Shown one piece after another: positions 45,298-50,633 of a stretch of DNA of 50,633 nt. Position 1 is the first letter of the stretch; every line of letters starts with the position of its first letter. A program made the translations under genes and the position numbers. The notes below the pieces were generated by a model. That model saw only the letters and a list, made by a program, of their open reading frames with translations. It did no database searches and was not told where the DNA came from. The stretch is from Rhizobium alarense (GTDB lineage Bacteria > Pseudomonadota > Alphaproteobacteria > Rhizobiales > Rhizobiaceae): NCBI RefSeq assembly GCF_021555155.1, contig NZ_JAKGBU010000018.1, positions 4,249-54,881 of the forward strand, read 5' to 3'.

Positions 45298-46119
45298 TCA
45301 GGCGGTGCCGATATGGCGCGCCAGCACCAGATGGCCGGGGATCGGTTCGCCTTCCTCCGTGCGCACCGTGATGGCGGTCAGTTCGACGAGGTCGAAGCCG
45401 GTCGCCGCAAGCCGCTCGCGGAGATAGCCTTCGGCGTGGGCGAAGCGCTGGTGCGGGCCGACCATGAAGGGGCGGCCGGCGAAGGCCGCGTCAGGCAGCG
45501 TCTCCGACGAGAAGGCGAAGAGGCCGCCCGGCACGAGGTTTTCGGCGGCGCCGAAGAAGAGCGGCTCCAGCGCGCCGAGATAGGGCAGCACGTCGGTCGC
45601 CGTCACGAGGTCGAAGGGGTCCTCGTCGTTGTCGTCGAGGAAGTCCACCGCCTCCGCGACGTAGAGCGTCTCGTAGAGGTCCTTCTCATGGGCGATCTCG
45701 ACCATGTTTTCCGAAAGGTCGATGCCGGTGATGTCCTCGGCCATGTCGCGCAGCGCGCCGCCGGTGAGCCCGGTGCCGCAGCCGAGGTCGAGCACGCGGC
45801 CGAAGGGGCCGAGCCCGAGCGCCTGCAGCCGCTGGCGCACGAGGAGGGGCACGCAATAGGCGAGCTGGTCGACGAGCACGCTGTCGAAGACCTCGGCATG
45901 CTGGTCGAAGAGCGTCGTGACATAGGCGTCCGGCGCCTTTTCCGGCGTCTCGCCGCGGCCCATCGAGGCAAGCCGCACGGCCGCGCCGCCGTGATCCTCC
46001 GGGTCGATCGCCAGCACCTCTTGATAGGCCATTGCGGCGGCGTCGAAATCCCCGGATTTCTCCAGGGCGAGGGCACGGTTGTAGGCGTCCGCGAGCGCGT
46101 CTTCGTCAATCTTTTTCAT
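45298..46119 (-). CDS. SAM-dependent methyltransferase with N-terminal TPR
   Basis: A 273-aa protein. Residues about 8-45 form a tetratricopeptide repeat (AYNRALALEKSGDFDAAAMA YQEVLAIDPED). The class I methyltransferase fold follows: motif I RVLDLGCGTGLTGGALRDMA, acidic motif ITGIDLSENMVEIAHEK and FDLVTATDVLPYLGAL. The TPR suggests a protein partner or protein substrate. Not otherwise assignable. AGAGACGCCCC precedes the ATG at 46119. It is divergent from the DUF2270 gene. Confidence 0.87.
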   Translation of the reverse strand: MKKIDEDALADAYNRALALEKSGDFDAAAMAYQEVLAIDPEDHGGAAVRLASMGRGETPEKAPDAYVTTLFDQHAEVFDSVLVDQLAYCVPLLVRQRLQALGLGPFGRVLDLGCGTGLTGGALRDMAEDITGIDLSENMVEIAHEKDLYETLYVAEAVDFLDDNDEDPFDLVTATDVLPYLGALEPLFFGAAENLVPGGLFAFSSETLPDAAFAGRPFMVGPHQRFAHAEGYLRERLAATGFDLVELTAITVRTEEGEPIPGHLVLARHIGTA

Positions 46120-46266
46120 GGGGCGTCTCTTTAGGGGCGTGCCGGCTCTTTGGCAATGCCGGACCGGAGCGGACCGCGCCGCGTCGGTGAAAATAGAGGT
46201 TTATCAATTTCGGGAACGGGCGCATCATCGGCGGCAACAGCAAGAAGAAAATGCGAGGACACGCCG

Positions 46267-46992
46267 ATGCCGGGTGACATGCCGACGCTGATCGGGACGC
46301 TGGAACGCAGCCAGCGCGCCGGACCGCCCCTGCCGAGCAATTCGGCGGAATCGATGAACCTGATGGTGCACTACTATCGCGGCGAACTCGGCCGCATGGC
46401 CGGCTGGCGCGATCGCATCGACCGGACCTCGAACTGGGCGATCACCGTCGTCGCCGCCCTGCTTTCGGTCTCGCTGTCGACGCCGACCTCGCATCACGGC
46501 GTGCTGCTCTTCGCCATGCTGCTGATCACGCTGCTGTTGTTGATCGAGGCCAGGCGCTATCGCTTCTTCGACGTCTACCGGGCCCGCGTGCGGCAGCTCG
46601 AGCGGCACTATTTCGCCGAGTTCATGAGCCCGCAGGGCGACATCGCGACCGACTGGGCGGCGGCGATCGCCAAGAGCCTGCGCAAGCCGGAATTTCTGAT
46701 CAGCTATCGCGTGGCCGCCTGCCGGCGGCTGAGGCGCAACTACAGCTGGATGTATCTCATCCTGCTGCTTGCCTGGGGCCTCAAGATTTCGTCGTCGAGC
46801 ATGCAGATCGAAGGGGCGAAGGCGGACGTCGCGCTGTCCTTCGATACGATCCTCGCGCATGCCGCCTTCGGGCCGATCAACGGCGCGGCCGTGCTCGGCT
46901 TCGTCGCCGTGTTCTACGCGGCAATCGTCTACGGCTCGCTGCGTGTCGACATGTCGGACACGGAACTCGCGCATGGCTCGGTTCACGTCTGA
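46267..46992 (+). CDS. DUF2270 membrane protein
   Basis: A 241-aa protein of the DUF2270 family, function unknown. Four membrane segments: WAITVVAALLSVSLS, GVLLFAMLLITLLLLIEA, SWMYLILLLAWGLKI and GAAVLGFVAVFYAAIVYGSL. The family-type segment LMVHYYRGELGRMAGWRDRI precedes the first and YRFFDVYRARVRQLERHYFA follows the second. The ATG at 46267 (MPGDMPTLIG) follows GAGGA; the longer upstream frame has no family signal. Confidence 0.88.
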   Translation: MPGDMPTLIGTLERSQRAGPPLPSNSAESMNLMVHYYRGELGRMAGWRDRIDRTSNWAITVVAALLSVSLSTPTSHHGVLLFAMLLITLLLLIEARRYRFFDVYRARVRQLERHYFAEFMSPQGDIATDWAAAIAKSLRKPEFLISYRVAACRRLRRNYSWMYLILLLAWGLKISSSSMQIEGAKADVALSFDTILAHAAFGPINGAAVLGFVAVFYAAIVYGSLRVDMSDTELAHGSVHV

Positions 46993-47018
46993 GCCGTGCG
47001 GTAAGGCGCCCTGGGCTT

Positions 47019-47285
47019 TCAGTTGATGATGAATTCGCCCTTCAGCGCCCGCCATTCGGAGGCCGAGATCAGCTTGCGGTGGACGTAGCGCACCGAATGC
47101 AGCGGCCCTTCGAGCGTTTCCTGCCAGAATTTCAGGAACCCCTTCATCTCCGGAAAATCGGGGGCGATGTCGTAGTGCTGCCAGATATAGGTCTGCAGGA
47201 AGCTCGGATGATCGGGCATGCGGTAGAGGATCTGGGCGGTGGTTAGGCCGTAACCCTTCATCTGCATTTCCATGTCGTTCGTCAT
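47019..47285 (-). CDS. Usg-like protein
   Basis: An 88-aa protein of the Usg family, known in alphaproteobacteria (originally noted near trp genes) but without an established function. The family pattern is LTTAQILYRMPDHPSFLQTY followed by IWQHYDIAPDFPEMKGFLKF and IHSVRYVH-type ending. GAGGT lies 6-7 bases before the ATG at 47285 (MTNDMEMQMKGYG). Upstream in-frame codons are open to 47348 but lack support. It lies downstream of the amino-acid permease genes by about 150 bases on the same strand. Confidence 0.85.
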   Translation of the reverse strand: MTNDMEMQMKGYGLTTAQILYRMPDHPSFLQTYIWQHYDIAPDFPEMKGFLKFWQETLEGPLHSVRYVHRKLISASEWRALKGEFIIN

Positions 47286-47433
47286 TCGGGACCTCATCGC
47301 GTGGTGAATGATGGTCCCTATGATTGAAGCGCCCGAACGCTTAATCAAGTCTTGACTTTGATCGAGGAGAAGTAATATTCCTTTGAAATCAAAGCATTAG
47401 CAGCACTCAACGGCGAGTGCTGCCAGGACCGGC

Positions 47434-48264
47434 CTAGCGCTTGAGATGGCGGGTCAGGTGTGCCTCGAGCCAGGCCCAGAGGTTGCGCAGCGCCTCCACC
47501 ATGACGAGGTACATCAGCGCCGCCCAGAGATAGGTCTGGTAGTCGAAGGTGCGCGAGAAGGCCCGGCGCGTTTCGCCCATCAGGTCGAAGACGGTGACGA
47601 TCGCCACGATGGCCGACCCCTTGATCATCAGGATGATCTCGTTGCCGTAGGGGCGGAGCGCGACGATCATCGCCTGCGGCAGGATGATCTTCAGGAAGGC
47701 GATGCGCGGCGGAATGCCAAGCGCGGCGGCACCCTCGCGCTGGCCGCGCGGCACGCTCTGGATGGCGCCGCGCAGGATCTCGGCCTGATAGGCGGCGGTG
47801 TTGAGGGTGAAGGTCAAAAGCGCGCAGTTCCAGGCGTCTCGGAAGAACCACCAGAGGCCGACCGCCTTCAACTCGTTGGAGAAGCTGCCGAGGCCGTAAT
47901 AGACGAGGAAAAGCTGGGTGAGCAGCGGCGTGCCGCGGAAGAAATAGACATAGGTATAGGCGAGCCAGGAAAGCGCCGGGTTCCTCGACATGCGCGCGAA
48001 GGCGAGCGGCAGCGACAGCAGGCCCCCGAGCACGACCGACAGGATGACGAGCGTCAGCGTCACGGCGAGACCCGAGAGGTAGCTCGGTCCGTAGCGGGCG
48101 AATTTTTCCGGATCCCAGCCGTCGACGATCATCAGGAAGATGCCGATCGACAGCGCGAGCCAGACGCCCATCGCGACATTGCCGACGAAGCGCGCGGCGG
48201 TGTAGCGGACGGCGGGGCCGGGCGGCGGGGCCTGCGGCGGGATGAGGGCGGTGACGTAGCTCAT
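47434..48264 (-). CDS. Polar amino-acid ABC transporter permease (second)
   Basis: A 276-aa HisM-type permease. The N-terminal hydrophobic helix is followed by a core with five helices, including YLSGLAVTLTLVILSVVLGG and YVYFFRGTPLLTQLFLVYYG, and the EAA-type cytosolic loop RGAIQSVPRGQREGAAALGI that contacts the ATPase. The end VTVFDLMGETRRAFSRTF fits the family. It forms a heterodimer with the preceding permease, sharing a four-base ATGA overlap. The imported substrate is probably a basic or polar amino acid, given the neighbouring binding protein. Confidence 0.92.
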   Translation of the reverse strand: MSYVTALIPPQAPPPGPAVRYTAARFVGNVAMGVWLALSIGIFLMIVDGWDPEKFARYGPSYLSGLAVTLTLVILSVVLGGLLSLPLAFARMSRNPALSWLAYTYVYFFRGTPLLTQLFLVYYGLGSFSNELKAVGLWWFFRDAWNCALLTFTLNTAAYQAEILRGAIQSVPRGQREGAAALGIPPRIAFLKIILPQAMIVALRPYGNEIILMIKGSAIVAIVTVFDLMGETRRAFSRTFDYQTYLWAALMYLVMVEALRNLWAWLEAHLTRHLKR

Positions 48265-49064
48265 CGTGCGACCTCCGAGCGTTTCACCCGGCTCTCGATC
48301 ATCGAAAAGACGATCGAGGACAGGAAGGCGAGGACGAGGAAGAGCAGACAGGCGAGCGCGTAGAACTGGAAGGCTTCCTTGGTGACGCGCGCCGCGATGC
48401 CCGTCTGGCGCAGGATGTCCGGCAGGCCGACGACCGAGACGAGGGCCGTGTCCTTGAGGAGCGCCATCCAGAGATTGCCGAGGCCCGGCAGCGCGATGCG
48501 CACGAGCTGCGGCAGGACGACGAGCCGCATGGTGCGGCCGTGATGCAGGCCGAGCGCGTAACCCGCCTCGTACTGGCCGCGCGGGATCGCCTTGAAGGCC
48601 GACAGAAGCACCTCCGAGCAATAGGCGGAGAAGACGACGCCGAGGGCGATCATGCCGGCGAAGAAGGCGTTGATCTCCACCGTGCCGTCGTAGCCGAGCG
48701 AAGCCGCGAGGTTCTGGACGAGGATCTGCAGGCCGTAATAGACGATGAAGAGCGTCAGCAACTCGGGCAGGCCGCGGAAGATCGTGGTGTAGATGTTGGC
48801 GGCAAGCCGCAGCGATTTCTCGTCAGACTGCTTGGCAAGCGCGATGAAGAAGCCGAAGAACAGGCCGACCGGCAGCGTCGCCACCGCGAGGCTGGCCGTC
48901 ACCAGGAAGCCGAGGGCGATCTCGTCGCCCCAGCCGGTGTCGCCGCAGGCAAGAAGGGTTTCGCCGGCGAACAGCCGGAAGATGCCGACCGGGCCGCACA
49001 TCGGATCGATGACGGATAGAACTCTGCCGATCGCCTCGCTGATCGCGGCGAAGATTGCATTCAT
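48261..49064 (-). CDS. Polar amino-acid ABC transporter permease (first)
   Basis: A 267-aa HisQ-type permease. Features are GFLVTASLAVATLPVGLFFG, IYTTIFRGLPELLTLFIVYY and the EAA loop LLSAFKAIPRGQYEAGYALG followed by LVRIALPGLGNLWMALLKDT. Residues 24-60 hold an unusual Cys-containing loop (MCGPVG..LLACGDTG). Start chosen at MNAIFAAISEAIG (49064) because GGGGGA lies 9 bases upstream. The binding-protein gene lies 147 bases upstream, with a terminator-like hairpin between. Confidence 0.92.
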   Translation of the reverse strand: MNAIFAAISEAIGRVLSVIDPMCGPVGIFRLFAGETLLACGDTGWGDEIALGFLVTASLAVATLPVGLFFGFFIALAKQSDEKSLRLAANIYTTIFRGLPELLTLFIVYYGLQILVQNLAASLGYDGTVEINAFFAGMIALGVVFSAYCSEVLLSAFKAIPRGQYEAGYALGLHHGRTMRLVVLPQLVRIALPGLGNLWMALLKDTALVSVVGLPDILRQTGIAARVTKEAFQFYALACLLFLVLAFLSSIVFSMIESRVKRSEVAR

Positions 49065-49134
49065 GCCAAATAGTCCCCCAAGCGCTTTGCGCCTTATGCC
49101 GGCGCTTTGTGCGCCTTTCGGTCTGTTTTCAGGC

Positions 49135-49163
49135 AAAAAAGGCGGGAGGGCAAGCCTCCCGCC
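49135..49163 (-). terminator. Intercistronic terminator between binding protein and permease genes
   Basis: Stem GGCGGGAGG (49141-49149) / CCTCCCGCC (49155-49163) with a 5-nt loop. Read on the minus strand it is followed by six T. It lies 49 bases after the binding-protein stop, so it should attenuate transcription into the permeases and leave binding protein in excess. Confidence 0.8.
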
Positions 49164-49211
49164 GTTACATTCTCGTCATGATGCGACGCGCAGGCCGCAT
49201 GATTGCACGGA

Positions 49212-49994
49212 TCAGTCGCCGTAAACGTCGAAGGGGAAGTACTTGGCGTTGATTTCCTGGTACTTGCCGTTGGCACGGATCGCGGCGATCGCGGCGGTGA
49301 ACTTGTCGGCCAGCGCCGTCTCGCCCTTGCGAACCGCGACGCCGGCGCCGTCGCCGTTGATGACCGGATCGATCGGCAGCGTACCGAGCAGCTTGCAGCA
49401 GGCGCCGTCCTCGCTCTTCAGCCATTCCGACAGCACGACCACGTCGTCGATGACGGCATCGACGCGGCCGTTGGCGATGTCGAGCTTGTATTCGTCGGCG
49501 GTCGGGTAGAGCTTGATGTCGGCATCCTTCATATGCGCTTCGGCATAGTTGGAATGCGTCGTCGAACCCTGTGCGCCGAGCGCCTTGCCGGCGAGCGCCT
49601 CGGGCGTCGCCTCGGTGATGTCGGAATCCTTCGGCACGACGATCGCCGGCGGCGTGTTGTAGTATTTCTTCGAGAAGTCGACCTTCTCGAGACGCTCGGC
49701 GGTGATCGACATCGAGGCGACGATCGCGTCGAACTTCTTGGCGATCAGGGCGGGAATGATGCCGTCCCAGTCCTGCGTGACGAAGGTGCACTCGGCCTTC
49801 ATCTCGTCGCAGAGCGCCTTGGCGATGTCGATGTCGAAGCCCGTCAGCGTGCCGTCGGCCTCAAGGTTGTTGAAGGGCGGGTAGGCACCCTCGGTTCCGA
49901 TGACGATCTTCTCTCCCTCCGCCATCGCGGACCCCGCAAACAGCGCGATGACGGCGGCCGATGCCGCCATGGTGAGACGTTTGGAAATGCGCAT
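49212..49994 (-). CDS. Polar amino-acid ABC transporter substrate-binding protein
   Basis: A 260-aa periplasmic binding protein (SBP family 3, HisJ/ArgT-like). Signal peptide MRISKRLTMAASAAVIALFA, cleaved after AMA at about residue 25. The ligand site shows IVIGTEGAYPPFNNLEADGT, LTGFDIDIAKALCDEM, DWDGIIPALIAKKFDAIVAS MSIT and the Arg/Asp contact region ERLEKVDFSKKYYN. Cysteines in CDEMKAEC and DGACCKLLG probably form disulfides, as in HisJ-type proteins. A basic amino acid is the likely ligand. Promoter expected in the 373-base gap upstream. No ATPase gene accompanies the operon here. Confidence 0.93.
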   Translation of the reverse strand: MRISKRLTMAASAAVIALFAGSAMAEGEKIVIGTEGAYPPFNNLEADGTLTGFDIDIAKALCDEMKAECTFVTQDWDGIIPALIAKKFDAIVASMSITAERLEKVDFSKKYYNTPPAIVVPKDSDITEATPEALAGKALGAQGSTTHSNYAEAHMKDADIKLYPTADEYKLDIANGRVDAVIDDVVVLSEWLKSEDGACCKLLGTLPIDPVINGDGAGVAVRKGETALADKFTAAIAAIRANGKYQEINAKYFPFDVYGD

Positions 49995-50367
49995 GTCGAT
50001 CCTCTCTGTTGGGTGCCGGCTTGTTGCTTGTTATCCGGCGACCTTTAGGCAGTGGGCGCTCCCGGCCCACTTGGCGCCGATATTCGACTTCTTTCGCAAC
50101 AAAAATCAACTGCAAATCGGCATGGCCCACGGCAAGTAGGCTCCGGTGCGGAACCGAAGGCGCCCGGACGCGGTTATGAAGTGCCCGCACGATGAACGGC
50201 GGCAGAATCCCGCGTTCATCGCGAGTTAAGGCGGAAAAGACTAGGTATCGATCATGCATGGGACCGGTTTGCCTCGGGGCAAGGATTAGCCGCGAGTCAT
50301 AAAATCGCCCTGAACACCCCGTCGAACCCTTCTCCGGAAGACGATAGAAACCTGCGAGGAAACACCA
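49995..50367. other. Divergent intergenic region, no gene
   Basis: Separates the binding-protein start (49994, minus) from the exported-protein start (50368, plus). It should hold both promoters; TTGACT-like or TATAAT-like hexamers are not clear enough to name. AT-rich patches lie at 50095-50115 and 50295-50310. A hairpin-capable GCCTCGGGGC occurs near 50273. Nothing else is seen. Confidence 0.4.
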
Positions 50368-50633
50368 ATGGGTAATCGAACGAAACTTCTGGCGACCGTG
50401 GCATTGCCGCTCGCCTCGCTCATCTTTGAGCCCGTCGCCGCCGCCACCCTCCGTCCGGCGATTGCCGTCGACGTCGCTGCGCAGGTCATCCAGGTCCAGG
50501 CGGAAGACGAGGCAACGCCCGAGGAACTGCTGAAGAAGCGCCGCCAGCAGCGCGAGGAACAGCAGAAGAAGCGTCAGGAAAACCAGAAGGCGCGCCAGCA
50601 GGACCAGCAGGACAACCAGAAGGCGCGGCAGGA
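50368..50633 (+). CDS. Exported Gln/Lys-rich protein, N-terminal part (runs off the window)
   Basis: The gene continues past the right edge; 88 codons are present. The start MGNRTKLLATVALPLASLIF resembles a signal peptide, with a likely cleavage site around VAAATL near residue 25. It is followed by a charged, glutamine-rich helix (LLKKRRQQREEQQKKRQENQ) with a repeated QKARQ-type unit, a probable coiled coil. GCGAGGA lies 7 bases before the ATG. In rhizobia such a start often belongs to OmpA-family envelope proteins, but the defining C terminus is outside the window, so that is inference only. Confidence 0.7.
   Translation, partial: MGNRTKLLATVALPLASLIFEPVAAATLRPAIAVDVAAQVIQVQAEDEATPEELLKKRRQQREEQQKKRQENQKARQQDQQDNQKARQ

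Overview
The window is a GC-rich chromosomal segment of an alphaproteobacterium, most likely a member of the Rhizobiaceae (Rhizobium/Agrobacterium/Ensifer/Shinella type). This rests on gene content and order (hom beside recJ, the long rhizobial form of uvrB, Usg-like protein, DUF1289 plus clan AA protease, divergent cobS/cobT, extensin-like lipoprotein) and on rhizobial-looking palindromic intergenic repeats. Genus is inference. No rRNA, tRNA, CRISPR array, integrase or IS transposase was seen.

Layout. 1-5.5 kb: core metabolism and repair (AlaC-like aminotransferase, homoserine dehydrogenase, RecJ, a J-domain protein). 5.5-9.4 kb: accessory zone with a Cys/Arg-rich small protein, a 1.3-kb non-coding mosaic carrying five palindromic repeats in alternating orientation plus two large adjacent hairpins, and a strikingly AT-rich, overlapping two-gene operon of unknown function (7271-9032). 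This operon is the best candidate for an undescribed system. 9.4-13.6 kb: uvrB, with a copy of the repeat's hairpin read through in frame near its C terminus, then a DUF3137 membrane protein. 14.2-16.2 kb: lower-GC coupled pair, alpha/beta-hydrolase-like plus GSCFA protein. 16.3-19.4 kb: an unrecognised three-gene minus-strand operon of envelope proteins. 19.7-21.6 kb: an RTX protein, a truncated LytS-type kinase remnant and its LytTR response regulator.

21.6-31 kb: a GGDEF-EAL protein, small membrane proteins, a YciA-like thioesterase, a Cache-domain chemoreceptor, an exported serine-hydrolase-like protein, an extensin-family lipoprotein and a second RTX protein. 31-38.8 kb: candidate minus-strand sRNA terminator, TSUP permease, two-gene ABC-2 exporter, EF-hand protein, clan AA protease plus DUF1289, the divergent cobalamin genes cobS and cobT, and dgkA. 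38.8-46.1 kb: PdhS/DivJ-like sensor kinase, thermonuclease-like protein, Fe-S uracil-DNA glycosylase, Lrp/AsnC regulator, AlkD-like protein, beta-hydroxyacid dehydrogenase, DUF4010 membrane protein, TPR methyltransferase. 46.2 kb to the end: DUF2270 protein, Usg-like protein, a polar amino-acid ABC importer (binding protein plus two permeases, no ATPase here), and the start of an exported Gln/Lys-rich protein cut by the window edge.

Most of the window is ordinary chromosome. The accessory signal is concentrated at 6.0-9.4, 13.6-16.2 and 27.3-28.2 kb, where GC content drops by eye and family assignments weaken.
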